A stretch of 64,000 nucleotides of DNA from Lapidilactobacillus concavus DSM 17758 (GCF_001435835.1 NZ_AZFX01000094.1:14161-78160); one strand, 5' to 3'. Positions 44,517-54,585 are shown, counted from the stretch's first letter. Made by a program: numbers and translations. The notes: generated from the sequence alone by a model not told the origin.

Positions 44517-45713
44517 ATGCCAGAATTAAAAAAGAGTTTAATGGATTTGGGTAATCGCCGACTAGCAACAGTGCCACCTTCCGCGATTCGTGAATTTGAC
44601 AATGAAATTACGACGATCCCTGGACTGATTAAGTTGACGTTGGGGGAGCCGGACTTTCCTGTATCAGATCAAGTCAAACAGGCGACAAAAAAGGCCATCG
44701 ACGAAAATTACTCGCATTATGCACCATCGTTCGGGTTCATCGCACTCCGCCAAGAGATTAGTCAATATCTTGATCGCAGATATGAAGCACATTATGATCC
44801 CGAACATGAAGTTGTTGTGACAGTCGGTGCCACTGAAGGTATTTATGCGGCGATTTCTGCCCTTTTTAATCCCGGTGAGACCATCCTTGTACCCACACCG
44901 GCCTTTCCTTTATACGAGACCGTAGCACAGGTAAATGGCATTCAAGTGATCGAAGTGAATACCGCGCCAGCCTTTTTATTGACCGCAGAGAAATTAACTG
45001 CAGTCTTGACCCAGCATCCCGAGATCAAGGGAATCGTCTTGAACTACCCGAATAACCCAACTGGTGCGACTTATACTCATGAACAACTCGAGCAATTGGC
45101 AGCAGTGATTCGTCAGACTGATTTGGTCGTTATTTCAGACGAAATTTATGCAGAATTGACCTATCAGGAATCACATCTAAGTTTGGGAAAATTGTTACCA
45201 GAACAGACGGTGTTGATCAGTGGTTTTTCTAAGTCTCAAGCGATGACAGGTTACCGAATCGGTTATCTCGCGGGACCGCGTCAATTGATTGCAATGGTGG
45301 GCAAGATGCATCAATTTTTAGTCACCACGGCGGCCTCGCCGATGATGATGGCTGCAACTGAAGCCGTAGCGCACGGTGAAATCGCGACAACAGAAATGCG
45401 CGAAACTTATTTACAACGGCAACAACTCATCATGGCGGCTTTGACACAATCAGGCTTTACCGCACCAAAACCTGCAGGGGCCTTTTATATTTTTGCAAAG
45501 ATTCCGGCAACGTTGACTCAAAATGATGTTGAATTCTCGTATGATCTCGCGAGGAGCGCCAAAGTTGGTGTGACACCTGGCTCTGTTTTTGGGTCAGGTG
45601 GTGAAGGTTACGTTCGCCTTTCTTATGCTGCTTCGACCGAAAATCTTCAAGAAGCTGGTCGTCGAATTCAGCAGTATGTCTCCGCGAAAGCTAAACAAGC
45701 AGAGGGAATTTAA
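44517..45713 (+). CDS. patA: N-acetyl-LL-diaminopimelate aminotransferase (PatA type)
   Basis: 398 residues, class I/II aminotransferase. Motifs: LGEPDFPV, NYPNNPTGATY, VISDEIYAEL with the PLP Asp/Tyr, and SGFSKSQAMTGYRIGY with the Schiff-base Lys. In this operon it should transaminate N-acetyl-LL-DAP and its keto form with glutamate. ATG 44517 follows GAAAGGA; the upstream in-frame start at 44490 lacks such a site. asd follows after 1 base. Confidence 0.92.
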   Translation: MPELKKSLMDLGNRRLATVPPSAIREFDNEITTIPGLIKLTLGEPDFPVSDQVKQATKKAIDENYSHYAPSFGFIALRQEISQYLDRRYEAHYDPEHEVVVTVGATEGIYAAISALFNPGETILVPTPAFPLYETVAQVNGIQVIEVNTAPAFLLTAEKLTAVLTQHPEIKGIVLNYPNNPTGATYTHEQLEQLAAVIRQTDLVVISDEIYAELTYQESHLSLGKLLPEQTVLISGFSKSQAMTGYRIGYLAGPRQLIAMVGKMHQFLVTTAASPMMMAATEAVAHGEIATTEMRETYLQRQQLIMAALTQSGFTAPKPAGAFYIFAKIPATLTQNDVEFSYDLARSAKVGVTPGSVFGSGGEGYVRLSYAASTENLQEAGRRIQQYVSAKAKQAEGI

Positions 45714-45714
45714 A

Positions 45715-46818
45715 ATGGGAAAAGAAAAATATCGTGTCGCAATTTTAGGTGCTACGGGTGCGGTTGGAACACGCATGATCCAACAACTTGAACAATCTAC
45801 GATTCCAGTCGGTGAGATCCGTTTACTGGCTTCAGCACGCTCAGCTGGTAAGACATTGAGCTTTAATGGCAAGTCCATCGTTGTCGAAGAAGCTCGACCA
45901 GAGTCATTCGATGGTATCGATCTGGTGCTGGCCTCAGCGGGTGGTTCGAATTCAGCGCGTCTATTGCCAGAAGCCGTTAAACGCGGGGCCGTCTGTGTTG
46001 ACAACACGTCTTATTTTCGGATGAATGACCAAGTACCGCTGGTCGTTCCCGAAGTGAATGAAAAAGATCTTGCGTGGCACCACGGGATTATCGCGAATCC
46101 AAATTGTTCGACGATCCAAATGGTCATGGCACTCGAACCGGTGCGCCAAAAATATGGACTCACGCGCGTCATTGTTTCGACCTATCAAGCAGCTGGCGGT
46201 GCAGGTCAGTCTGCAATTGATGAACTCGAAACTGAATCACAAGCTTATTTAAATCGCGATTCAGAAAAGGTCACGCCAGCAATTTTGCCAGTTAAAGGCG
46301 ACACACATCATTATCAACTGGCGTTTAACTTATTACCACAAATTGATGTCTTCGAAGCGGATGGTTACACACACGAAGAATGGAAAATGATCCATGAAAC
46401 GAAGAAAATTATGCTTGGAGATAAGAATTCGCCCGAGATAAAAGTAACGGCGACGTGTGTACGTGTTCCCGTATCTGTCGGGCATGGGGAATCGGTTTGG
46501 TTTGAAGTTGCGGATCAACAAAAGCCGACCATTGCTCAGTTGCATCAGTCGATGGCTGCGTTCCCTGGACTCGTCGTGGTCGATGATCCGGCTAGTCAAT
46601 TATATCCACAACCTAAAACGGCGGAGGGACGCCGTGAAACCTTTGTTGGTCGCGTCCGCCCTGATTTAGAAACGCCGGGGGCATACAATTTGTGGATTGT
46701 TGCAGACAATCTGTTGAAGGGCGCTGCGTGGAATTCTGTTCAGATTGCAGAACGATTAGTTGCGGATGATCTTGTCCGCGTTCCAGAGGGTAGTGCTGCA
46801 TTATTTGCGACTGAGTGA
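45715..46818 (+). CDS. asd: Aspartate-semialdehyde dehydrogenase
   Basis: 367 residues. VAILGATGAVGTRM is the NADP loop, NPNCST holds the active Cys, and GAGQSAIDELETES and RVPVSVGHGES are family motifs. It makes aspartate semialdehyde for DapA. ATG 45715 follows AGAGGG; the frame continues upstream inside patA. Last gene of the dap operon, ended by a strong terminator. Confidence 0.96.
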   Translation: MGKEKYRVAILGATGAVGTRMIQQLEQSTIPVGEIRLLASARSAGKTLSFNGKSIVVEEARPESFDGIDLVLASAGGSNSARLLPEAVKRGAVCVDNTSYFRMNDQVPLVVPEVNEKDLAWHHGIIANPNCSTIQMVMALEPVRQKYGLTRVIVSTYQAAGGAGQSAIDELETESQAYLNRDSEKVTPAILPVKGDTHHYQLAFNLLPQIDVFEADGYTHEEWKMIHETKKIMLGDKNSPEIKVTATCVRVPVSVGHGESVWFEVADQQKPTIAQLHQSMAAFPGLVVVDDPASQLYPQPKTAEGRRETFVGRVRPDLETPGAYNLWIVADNLLKGAAWNSVQIAERLVADDLVRVPEGSAALFATE

Positions 46819-46871
46819 TGACCTGAATGGTGGGGCGCCGACGGGAAAAATCTAAATTTTGAAGCCTATCA

Positions 46872-46921
46872 AAAAAGTTCCTCCGAAATGAAATTATAAT
46901 TTCATTTCGGAGGAACTTTTT
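46872..46921. terminator. Bidirectional terminator between asd and oppF
   Basis: A 24-bp perfect stem (46872-46895 with 46898-46921), A-rich on one side and T-rich on the other, separates convergent genes. Confidence 0.92.
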
Positions 46922-47915
46922 AGGCATTCAGCGGTGACTTACCGAGTGCAGAAGCTTCATGTAAATATTTTTCAGCTGTGGCTTGATAATCCGCAAGCTC
47001 ATCTGCAGCCGCAAAGACGAAGTGTCCAGGGACAATTTCTTGTAGTGTCCGGGGGTGGTTGTCGAACTCGATGCTGTCATCATAGTCGGTTCGGTGTCGA
47101 CTGCGTTCGTACATTGGATCGGGTCTAGGAACCGCAGAGAGCAAACTTTTTGTGTAGGGATGGAGGGGATGATTGTAAACTTCATCCGCGGCTGCCAGTT
47201 CCATTAAGCGGCCATTATGCATCACTGCAATTCGATCAGAGATATATTTAACCATCGATAAATCGTGCGCAATGAATAAATACGTCAGGTTTTGCTCTTG
47301 TTGGATTTCTCGAAGTAAGTTGACCACTTGGGCTTGAATGGAAACATCTAATGCAGAAATAGGCTCATCGGCGATAATGAAGCGAGGCTGAACAGCCAGT
47401 GCGCGTGCAATCCCAATACGCTGGCGTTGTCCACCAGAAAATTCGTGCGGGTAACGAGTCGCATGATCACGACTGAGTCCGACTAAATTTAAAAGTTCGT
47501 TCACACGGGCATCGCGTTCCTGGTCGTTCTTGACAAGGTGATGGACGTCTAAGCCTTCTGCGATGATATCTTTCACTTTCATCCGTGGATTCAAGGATGC
47601 ATACGGATCTTGGAAAATCATCTGCATTTCACGACGAAATTCCAGCATATCCCGATGTTTGATACGACTGATGTCTTGACCATCGAACAAAATTTTGCCG
47701 CTGGTGGGATTGTACAGCCGAATGATGCTACGTCCGGTGGTACTCTTACCAGATCCGGATTCACCCACCAGCCCAAATGTCTCACCCTCATAGATATCGA
47801 AGCTGATATCATCGATGGCTTTCACTTCGTTAGGTTTGCCAGGATTGAAGTATTGTTTGAGGTGTTGAACTTGAACAAGTTTTTTGCGAGGACGATCCGA
47901 ATTAGTTGCTGACAT
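46920..47915 (-). CDS. oppF: Oligopeptide ABC transporter ATP-binding protein
   Basis: 331 residues. Walker [11 protein letters not shown], signature [14 protein letters not shown], Walker [13 protein letters not shown]. The C-terminal oligo_HPY segment contains [18 protein letters not shown] 47915 is preceded by AGGAGA; the start overlaps the oppD end by 14 bases. It forms the ATPase pair with OppD that powers peptide import. Confidence 0.93.
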   Translation of the reverse strand: MSATNSDRPRKKLVQVQHLKQYFNPGKPNEVKAIDDISFDIYEGETFGLVGESGSGKSTTGRSIIRLYNPTSGKILFDGQDISRIKHRDMLEFRREMQMIFQDPYASLNPRMKVKDIIAEGLDVHHLVKNDQERDARVNELLNLVGLSRDHATRYPHEFSGGQRQRIGIARALAVQPRFIIADEPISALDVSIQAQVVNLLREIQQEQNLTYLFIAHDLSMVKYISDRIAVMHNGRLMELAAADEVYNHPLHPYTKSLLSAVPRPDPMYERSRHRTDYDDSIEFDNHPRTLQEIVPGHFVFAAADELADYQATAEKYLHEASALGKSPLNA

Positions 47916-48990
47916 TTTTATCGGTCTCCTTCTGTGGAAACGTGCCAATTTGACCACTCGCAATCAAATCACGATAAAGCTGTTGGCGCTGTTGTATTGC
48001 AGCAGGTGGTTCAATACTCGGTGCATCTGGATGTAGTAACCAAGTTGCCGCGTAATGGGTGTTTGTCACCTTGAAGAAAGGTGGCATAGCTTCATGATCG
48101 ATGGCTAGCGCATAAGGGTTACGTGGGGCAAAGGCATCACCGTCTGGCGGATCTAATAAATTTGGGGGTGTGCCGGGAATAGCGTACAGTTTTTCAGAAT
48201 GGGTATCAAGTGTTGGCATTGAGTTCAGCAGTCCCCAAGTATAGGGATGCTTGGGATCGTAGAAAATTTCGTCGACCGTTCCGTATTCGACAATTTTGCC
48301 CGCATACATCACGGCGACACGATCGGCAATTCCAGCAACCACACCTAGATCATGAGTGATAAAAATAATGGAGGTGTCGATTTTACGCTGAAGATCTTTC
48401 ATCAAATCAATGATTTGCGCTTGAATCGTCACATCGAGCGCAGTTGTTGGTTCATCCGCAATCAGGATTTCTGGATAATTGACGATTGCCATGGCAATGA
48501 CGACTCGTTGACGTTGTCCACCGGAAAACTGATGAGGGTAGTCCTTCATTCGATTTTTAGCATTGGTGATTCCGACCAGCTCGAGCACTTCTTCCGCTCT
48601 TGCCATGGCGGCTGCCTTGTTCATCTGACCATGAATCAAAAGTGGTTCGGCGACTTGTTTACCAATCGGCATCGTGGGATCGAGGGAAGTCATCGGATCT
48701 TGGAAGATCATCGAAATATCATTTCCACGAAGATTTTCAATTTGACGATCAGTCATGCTCAAGATATCTTGATCTTTAAAATCAATTTCGCCACCAACGA
48801 TATGCGCATTATTGGCGAGTAGACCCATGATACTGCGGACAGTCACGGATTTACCTGAACCGGATTCACCGACGATCGCGAGTGTTTCGCCTTTATTCAG
48901 GTGAAAGCTGACATCGCGAATAGCCTGGACTTGGCCAGCAAACGTGGCAAAATTGATCTGTAAATTTTTAACGTCTAGAATTTTTTCCAT
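47902..48990 (-). CDS. oppD: Oligopeptide ABC transporter ATP-binding protein
   Basis: 362 residues. Walker [11 protein letters not shown], signature [14 protein letters not shown], Walker [13 protein letters not shown]. The oligo_HPY domain has [15 protein letters not shown] and ends in APRNPYA, which in relatives binds iron-sulfur only in some cases; here a full Cys cluster is not visible. Works with OppF. Confidence 0.93.
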   Translation of the reverse strand: MEKILDVKNLQINFATFAGQVQAIRDVSFHLNKGETLAIVGESGSGKSVTVRSIMGLLANNAHIVGGEIDFKDQDILSMTDRQIENLRGNDISMIFQDPMTSLDPTMPIGKQVAEPLLIHGQMNKAAAMARAEEVLELVGITNAKNRMKDYPHQFSGGQRQRVVIAMAIVNYPEILIADEPTTALDVTIQAQIIDLMKDLQRKIDTSIIFITHDLGVVAGIADRVAVMYAGKIVEYGTVDEIFYDPKHPYTWGLLNSMPTLDTHSEKLYAIPGTPPNLLDPPDGDAFAPRNPYALAIDHEAMPPFFKVTNTHYAATWLLHPDAPSIEPPAAIQQRQQLYRDLIASGQIGTFPQKETDKNVSN

Positions 48991-49010
48991 CGGTGTGTCT
49001 ACTCCTTTCG

Positions 49011-50039
49011 TCAGTTGTTAGTCTTTGGATCAAAAGCGTCACGTAAGCCATCCGCAAGTAAATTGAAGGCAATCATGATGATGCTGATTGCGGCAGCGGG
49101 GTACCACATCTGATAAGGTAAGAAACGGAATGTTTTTTGTCCATCGGAAAGTAGCGTCCCCAAAGACGCGTTGGGTGCTGGAATACCAATCCCAATAAAG
49201 CTTAGAAAGGCCTCGAAGAAAATGGCAGTCGGGATCGAAAACATCGTCTGGATAATAATTGTTGAGGAAAGGTTTGGTATCAGGTGTTTAGTTGCAATTT
49301 TGAAGGGGGACTCACCAATTGTGCGCGCCGCTAGAACATATTCCTGCGTTTTCAACGTCAGCGTTTCTGCTCGAATTAAACGAGCCATCGTGATCCAACC
49401 GGTGATCCCCATTGCGACGACGATGGACCCAAGCCCTGGCGTGAACAGCAACAACATCAAAATGACAACGACAAGATTCGGGATCGAAGAAATAATTTCG
49501 ATGATACGTTGCATGATCGTATCAGTGTGACCCCCACGCCAGCCAGAAATAATACCATAGGGCACGCCGATCATGAGATCAAAGAGCGTTGCGAGCATGC
49601 CAATCAAAAGTGACAGCGCGATACCTTTCATCAAGCGTGAAAATAAATCACGCCCTAAGTAATCGGTTCCGAGAATGTAATACGTTCCCTTGGGAACATT
49701 GGCCTGTGCATACTTGTCAACAAGTTGACCACCGACATTGGCCTGACCTGTGAAACCGGGAATACCATTGCCAATCTTTGGCGGCAAATTTGCGTAGGCA
49801 ACATGTTGCGCGTTGGGATCGCTAGGTGTCCACCAAATTGAAACGATTGAAATTAAAATAATGATTGCCAATAACCAGAAAGAAATAATGGCGGCTTTAT
49901 TTTGTTTCAGACGTCGAATGGCATCTTGAAAGAAGGTTAATGATGGCGCAGAAATCTTCTCTTGTGCATCGGTATCGTTGGCGCCAACACGTTTAAATGA
50001 ATCTGGTGTGAGCTCTAATTTATCTGCTTGTTCGCTCAT
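49011..50039 (-). CDS. oppC: Oligopeptide ABC transporter permease
   Basis: 342 residues, with an N-terminal cytoplasmic tail, one helix (about 44-64), an external loop and then the core five helices. The EAA-type loop reads EYVLAARTIGESPFKIATKHLIPN. It overlaps the oppB stop by 4 bases and is coupled to it. Confidence 0.93.
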   Translation of the reverse strand: MSEQADKLELTPDSFKRVGANDTDAQEKISAPSLTFFQDAIRRLKQNKAAIISFWLLAIIILISIVSIWWTPSDPNAQHVAYANLPPKIGNGIPGFTGQANVGGQLVDKYAQANVPKGTYYILGTDYLGRDLFSRLMKGIALSLLIGMLATLFDLMIGVPYGIISGWRGGHTDTIMQRIIEIISSIPNLVVVILMLLLFTPGLGSIVVAMGITGWITMARLIRAETLTLKTQEYVLAARTIGESPFKIATKHLIPNLSSTIIIQTMFSIPTAIFFEAFLSFIGIGIPAPNASLGTLLSDGQKTFRFLPYQMWYPAAAISIIMIAFNLLADGLRDAFDPKTNN

Positions 50040-50974
50040 GATTGTGACCCCTCGCTTCCACTAAGTCTGATTCGCGGATCAATCAAGCCATATAGAATAT
50101 CCACGATTAAAATAACAACGACTAACATAGTTGAATAAAGCATTGTTAATCCCATGATAGTCGAATAATCGTTGGTTGTAATTGACTTAACGAACTGATC
50201 ACCGATTCCAGGAATTGAAAAAATGTTTTCGACCACCATTGATCCCACCATCAAATCGACCGCCATTGGCCCGATAATCGTGACGACGGGAATCAAAGAG
50301 TTACGCAAAGCGTGTTTAGCGACGGTTTGCCAAGGGGTATTACCTTTTGCACGTGCTAATTCGATGTAATCAGAGTTTAGGACGTCGACCATTTCGGTGC
50401 GCATGAAACGTGCGGTCGTTGCGAGTGGCGCCATCGCCAGAGCAATTGTTGGCAGAATACTCGAGGTAAATCCTTCCCACAATGCAATTGGGAATAGATG
50501 TAATTTAAAGGCCAAGAAGAATTGAAGCAGGACGGCAAAAACAAAGTTGGGGATTGAACGACCAATAATGGCAAAGAATGTGGCAACCGTATCTACCCAC
50601 GAGTTTTTGCGAATTGCGGCAATGGCACCCAATAAAATTCCCAATAAGGTACCTAGAATGATTGCTTGCAAGCCAATCTGCATCGAAGGCCCGATTCGAC
50701 TCGCAATTAAATAAGAGACAGGTTGATTGTTGAACTGAAATGATGTGCCTAGATCGCCATGTAATAAGCCCCCAAGGTAGATGAGGTACTGTTGAAAGGT
50801 TGGCTTATCCAAGCCATATTGATGATTCATGATATTAATTTGTTCAGTCGTCATCTTCGCCTGATTGGCATAAGGTGAACCGGGCATCAGCTTCATTAAG
50901 AAGAATGTCGCCGTCGCGATAATGAACAGTGTGAGAATCATATACCCCACACGTTTGAGAATATATTTCCCCAT
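50036..50974 (-). CDS. oppB: Oligopeptide ABC transporter permease
   Basis: 312 residues with six helices. EAA loop is DYIELARAKGNTPWQTVAKHALRN (in part), and the N-terminus KYILKRVGYMILTLFIIA is typical. ATG 50974 is preferred because AGGAAG lies 8 bases before; the GTG at 50983 overlaps it. It is the first gene of the opp operon (BCDF). No oppA substrate-binding gene is near. Confidence 0.92.
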   Translation of the reverse strand: MGKYILKRVGYMILTLFIIATATFFLMKLMPGSPYANQAKMTTEQINIMNHQYGLDKPTFQQYLIYLGGLLHGDLGTSFQFNNQPVSYLIASRIGPSMQIGLQAIILGTLLGILLGAIAAIRKNSWVDTVATFFAIIGRSIPNFVFAVLLQFFLAFKLHLFPIALWEGFTSSILPTIALAMAPLATTARFMRTEMVDVLNSDYIELARAKGNTPWQTVAKHALRNSLIPVVTIIGPMAVDLMVGSMVVENIFSIPGIGDQFVKSITTNDYSTIMGLTMLYSTMLVVVILIVDILYGLIDPRIRLSGSEGSQS

Positions 50975-51101
50975 AGATGCCACTTCCTGACTTGAAATAT
51001 GATGGTTTAAAATTTTAATCTGAATGAATAATTCTAAAAAAGTAATCGACCTTTGAAAAAGCGAGGCGAATAGCTAACTTATTGATAGTGCGTTCCCTAA
51101 A

Positions 51102-51130
51102 ATTTTACCTGTTTACTTACTGTTTGTAAA
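51102..51130 (-). promoter_or_regulatory. opp operon promoter
   Basis: On the minus strand TTTACA (51125-51130), 17-base spacer, TAAAAT (51102-51107). The leader to oppB is about 120 bases. The remainder of 50975-51581 contains no recognisable gene apart from the items listed. Confidence 0.75.
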
Positions 51131-51194
51131 ATCATGGCAACTCATTGGCCCTGAATAAGTTGCAGTTGACGTGCGTGTTCTTAAGACACGAAAA

Positions 51195-51223
51195 AAAACA
51201 CCAGGCGGGCAACCTGGTGTTTT
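51195..51223 (-). terminator. Hairpin with T tract on the minus strand
   Basis: AAAACACCAGG (51195-51205) pairs with CCTGGTGTTTT (51213-51223), loop CGGGCAA. On the minus strand it is followed by eight T, so it would stop transcripts from 51582-52220 before the opp promoter. Confidence 0.75.
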
Positions 51224-51239
51224 GGAGGAAGTACAAACA

Positions 51240-51302
51240 ATGATCAAAGCGGGCACTTCAATCAAAATTTTAAAAGGGAGGAATAAAAAAGAAAAAAATT
51301 AA
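51240..51302 (+). CDS. Possible 20-residue basic peptide
   Basis: GGAGGAA (51224-51230) stands 9 bases before ATG 51240, which encodes a short Lys-rich peptide beginning MIKAGTSIKILKG. No promoter is clear and the hairpin at 51195 lies immediately upstream. May be chance. Confidence 0.2.
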   Translation: MIKAGTSIKILKGRNKKEKN

Positions 51303-51581
51303 CGTAATTGAGCTTATTGGGAGATAGAAAGCTAATTTGAAGTGCAACAGTCAATGACCGGGTAAGTCGTCGATTGCAACCTCAACTTTCTATATTTACA
51401 TTATAAGGTCTGACTATGAAATAAATTTGCCACAAAATCGAGTAATCCTCGACGAATTCATGAAGAAAATTTGATGGCACACCCAAGTTGAGTTGCAGTG
51501 CTTGGTGTAGACAAATAGACGAGCTGTGCCAATTCAAACAATTGGTTCAACTCGTCTATACGTATGAAGAAATAGATTCAG

Positions 51582-52220
51582 TTAGATTGAGCAAACTGTG
51601 TAGCGTTGTTGTTGATGTTCTGGCGCTTCAATCTCATCTAACATGGCAATCGCATAATCCGCCATGCTAATTTCACTCTTACCATATTTATCGATCAAAA
51701 GCTGTTCCTGACCGACCTTGTACTTACCAGTTCGAGCACCATTGACGAGAAAATCCGCAGAAGGACTTAAATAAGTCCAGCGAACATCTTTGGACGCCTG
51801 AAGATAGTCGAAGGCTTTACCCATATTGATCGAGGTTGGTTTGAAGGCATCTGGGAAAGCATCTGTATCGTATAGATGCTTGGTCAAATTTGCATCGACA
51901 TAAAGACTGCCCGCTCCACCAACCACCAGTAAACGAACATCGGTGCCTGCTAAAATCTCAACTAAATGCTTCATGGCTGCGAGATGCTGGATTTCTTCGC
52001 CTTCAGGTGCATTGTAGGCGCTGATCAAAACATCGAAGTCTTTGATATTCTCATTGGTCAAGTTGAACAGGTCGCTATGGAGAAAAGTCAGATTGTCTTC
52101 GACGATTGTTTTTGGCGCATTCCGCACGATGCCAACAACTTCGTGCCCGCGACGCAACGCCTCTTCCGTCAAGAATGAACCAACATGTCCAGTTGCACCT
52201 ATAATTCCAATTTTCATCAT
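51582..52220 (-). CDS. NAD(P)-binding protein, NmrA/atypical SDR family (YwnB-like)
   Basis: 212 residues. GIIGATGHVGSFLTEEALRRG is the Rossmann GxxGxxG loop, followed by DVLISAYNAP and LLVVGGAGSLYVD. No catalytic YxxxK is evident, as in the NmrA-like group, so reductase activity is not certain. AAGGAG precedes ATG 52220. Single gene. Confidence 0.85.
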   Translation of the reverse strand: MMKIGIIGATGHVGSFLTEEALRRGHEVVGIVRNAPKTIVEDNLTFLHSDLFNLTNENIKDFDVLISAYNAPEGEEIQHLAAMKHLVEILAGTDVRLLVVGGAGSLYVDANLTKHLYDTDAFPDAFKPTSINMGKAFDYLQASKDVRWTYLSPSADFLVNGARTGKYKVGQEQLLIDKYGKSEISMADYAIAMLDEIEAPEHQQQRYTVCSI

Positions 52221-52460
52221 TCATCGATCTCCTTTTAAGGGTAGATTAATTACTTTTCAATCCATAAAACCGATTTGTTGATAGCGGTTTCAAGATAACT
52301 TAATCATAGGCGACTTAGGATGTTTTTACAAGCGAAAACGGCCTGTGAAATTAGAAATAATTTTATTTTTGACTTTAGGGCGACTATTCTTTCGAATTAA
52401 AAAACGTTAAACTATCTTTTAAAGAAGATCTAAGAATAACTGGTTGTTGGAGGTGACGAA

Positions 52461-52934
52461 ATGGCAAAGCATTTTCCTGAGAAAGCATTATTTTTGAATA
52501 TGGTTATGATTGAAGATGGTGATCAAGTACTGGTTGAGAATCGACGTAAGCCAGATTGGCCGGGAATTACGTTTCCGGGCGGACACGTGGAACCTAATGA
52601 GTCGTTCGTGGCGTCTGCGGTTCGGGAGGCTCGTGAGGAGACTGGTTTAGAAATTGCCAAGCTTCAACTCGTCGGTCTGTGCCAATACCTTGATCAGAGT
52701 GCAGAAGACGTGGACTTTCGCCGTGTGATCTATTTCTATCGCACACAAACTTTCAAGGGGGAGTTAAAAGCAAGTCGTGAGGGTGAAGTTTACTGGATGC
52801 CACGGAAGAAGTTACGGGAGGTTCAATTGGGCGGAGGAATGTCTGATTTTTTGACGGTTTTTGAGACGCCTGAAATTTCTGAATTAATTTATTTAACTGA
52901 TCAAATGGGTCATAGCACGACGCAATTCAACTAA
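52461..52934 (+). CDS. NUDIX hydrolase
   Basis: 157 residues. The Nudix box GGHVEPNESFVASAVREAREETGLEI supplies the metal Glu residues (G-x5-E-x7-REUxEExGU). Relatives of the MutT/YtkD class hydrolyse oxidised or unusual nucleoside triphosphates; the substrate is not visible. GGAGG lies before ATG 52461. Confidence 0.92.
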   Translation: MAKHFPEKALFLNMVMIEDGDQVLVENRRKPDWPGITFPGGHVEPNESFVASAVREAREETGLEIAKLQLVGLCQYLDQSAEDVDFRRVIYFYRTQTFKGELKASREGEVYWMPRKKLREVQLGGGMSDFLTVFETPEISELIYLTDQMGHSTTQFN

Positions 52935-52970
52935 TCGAGTTGAGCGAACACAGATTTGCGACATAAAAAT

Positions 52971-53021
52971 AGCTTTTCACGGCAGATATGAGTTAATCAT
53001 GTCTGAGTGAAAAGCTTTTTT
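52971..53021. terminator. Two-part hairpin terminator between NUDIX and nitroreductase genes
   Basis: AGCTTTTCAC (52971-52980) pairs with GTGAAAAGCT (53007-53016), enclosing CAGATATGA/TCATGTCTG (52983-52991 with 52997-53005). T tracts lie on both strands. It serves both convergent genes. Confidence 0.85.
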
Positions 53022-53766
53022 ATTCTAACAGAAAACCTTGTTGATGAAGGAGCTGTAAGAGTTCATGACGCTTCTCAGGAACATTGAGCAGACTGCGGTT
53101 GACTTGGTTCGTAAACGTATCAACACGTCGGTTTGCTTCGCGCAGATCGTAATATTCGTGGACTTCGGCGTCATAGGCCTTTAATTGCGGAATCAGAGGT
53201 GTCGAAAGCTGATAGCTATTTTCAAAATGCATGAACTTTTTCGGTAATCGTGGTTTATATTGCGGTTCCTGATCGGGATAACCTATGGCTAAACCCAGTA
53301 TTGGGAAGGTTAGTTGTGGTAAATGTAGCAAGTCGATTAGCTGACCGGCATCGTTCAGAATGCTACCGAGAACGACCGTGCCCAGTCCCATACTTTCGGC
53401 GGCAACGACGGTATTTTGCAAGGCTAAGATAGCATCGGAGGCAGCCGCGAGAAACTTGTTAGTGCCGCCGACTTTGTTTTCGTCTTGTCCCATTTCGTGA
53501 CCAATCTGAGCGTTACGATGTTGGTCCGCCACGAAAATAAAAAGATGGCCATTGTCGCCGACGTAAGTTTGCTTAGAAATTGCGGCAATCGCTTTTTTTA
53601 ACTGGGGATCAGTGACGCTGATGACACTAAAAGCTTGCAGAAATTCGGAGGTCGCGGTGTGTCTTGCCACGTCAATTAACGTGTCGATAGTTGTCGCGGG
53701 AATTTCTTGAGCGGTAAAGGCACGAATGGTGCGGTGATGTAATTGATGTTCGATGGCTGAATTCAT
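53020..53766 (-). CDS. FMN-dependent nitroreductase, NfrA family
   Basis: 248 residues. HHRTIRAFTAQEIP is the FMN phosphate motif; AAESMGLGTVVLGSI and LGLAIGYPDQEPQYKPRLP are typical of the NfrA/FRP type that uses NADPH to reduce flavins, nitro compounds or disulfides. No partner gene nearby. Convergent with the NUDIX gene. Confidence 0.92.
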   Translation of the reverse strand: MNSAIEHQLHHRTIRAFTAQEIPATTIDTLIDVARHTATSEFLQAFSVISVTDPQLKKAIAAISKQTYVGDNGHLFIFVADQHRNAQIGHEMGQDENKVGGTNKFLAAASDAILALQNTVVAAESMGLGTVVLGSILNDAGQLIDLLHLPQLTFPILGLAIGYPDQEPQYKPRLPKKFMHFENSYQLSTPLIPQLKAYDAEVHEYYDLREANRRVDTFTNQVNRSLLNVPEKRHELLQLLHQQGFLLE

Positions 53767-53893
53767 GAACGTCAGTGCTCCTTTCGTTTTGAAAACTGTT
53801 CTAAGTATACATCATTAATTTAAAGTAAGTAAATAGGGTCATACTTGTGCTGTTTTCAAAGTTAAACAAATAATTTCAATATTTTTCAACAAA

Positions 53894-53936
53894 CTACAAT
53901 TTGTAGATTGACAACTTCTAATCGTAGGTATATTAT
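53894..53936 (+). promoter_or_regulatory. tetR/MMPL operon promoter with operator palindrome
   Basis: TTGACA (53908-53913), 17 bases, TATTAT (53931-53936) is a near-consensus promoter. The palindrome CTACAATTTGTAG (53894-53906) abuts the -35, so a repressor bound there would block polymerase. The likely ligand is the TetR protein encoded just downstream. Confidence 0.8.
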
Positions 53937-53970
53937 TTGTAAATGTAAATTAGTGAAGGAGGTCAAACTC

Positions 53971-54537
53971 ATGACTCAACGACGTGTCCTGGACAAGAAC
54001 AAGGTTGCTGATGCTGCTCGAGAGATCGTAAAGGCTTCAGGAATGCCGGCTTTAACATTTGGTAATCTTGCAAAAAAGTTAGGCATTAAATCACAGTCCG
54101 TCTATAATTACTTTCACAATTCCGATGAGCTGCTCGAATATTTAGGCGCAGATCTGATGCATGCCTTATATGAAGAGTTAACCACAGGCTTGATTGGACT
54201 TTCCGGACGTGAGGCTTTGTTGAAATATGGTGAAATTGCGCATCAATTTTTCTTGAAACAAGGCAAGCTCGTCAGAACGATTCATACCATACCGAATTAT
54301 CCACGTGATTCTGATTTCGTGAAGGCGATGGAGCAAGTTCTGCAGATCATCTCGCAGATCATCGATGGTCAGAAGAATATTAAGATTGATCGCGTGGCGT
54401 TTCTACAGGCCTTCATTAGTCAAGTGCTTGGCTTTACCTTGGTCGAATCAATGGGCCTTTTTGAAACTTATGACGTGCCACACACGAACGAGAGCTTTCG
54501 TCGCGTTTTAGAAATCACAACGGATGCCTTTGTCTGA
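53971..54537 (+). CDS. TetR family transcriptional regulator
   Basis: 188 residues. N-terminal helix-turn-helix: ALTFGNLAKKLGIKSQSVYNYF (residues about 30-52) matches TetR. The C-terminal part is the ligand-binding helical bundle. ATG 53971 has GAAGGAGG; the upstream frame starts inside the promoter. MMPL transporter follows after 48 bases, so the regulator probably controls it and itself through the palindrome at 53894-53906. Confidence 0.92.
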   Translation: MTQRRVLDKNKVADAAREIVKASGMPALTFGNLAKKLGIKSQSVYNYFHNSDELLEYLGADLMHALYEELTTGLIGLSGREALLKYGEIAHQFFLKQGKLVRTIHTIPNYPRDSDFVKAMEQVLQIISQIIDGQKNIKIDRVAFLQAFISQVLGFTLVESMGLFETYDVPHTNESFRRVLEITTDAFV

Positions 54538-54585
54538 ATCATTTTAAAAGGGAATCGATTTTAGGATTAAGGGAGAAATTAAGTT

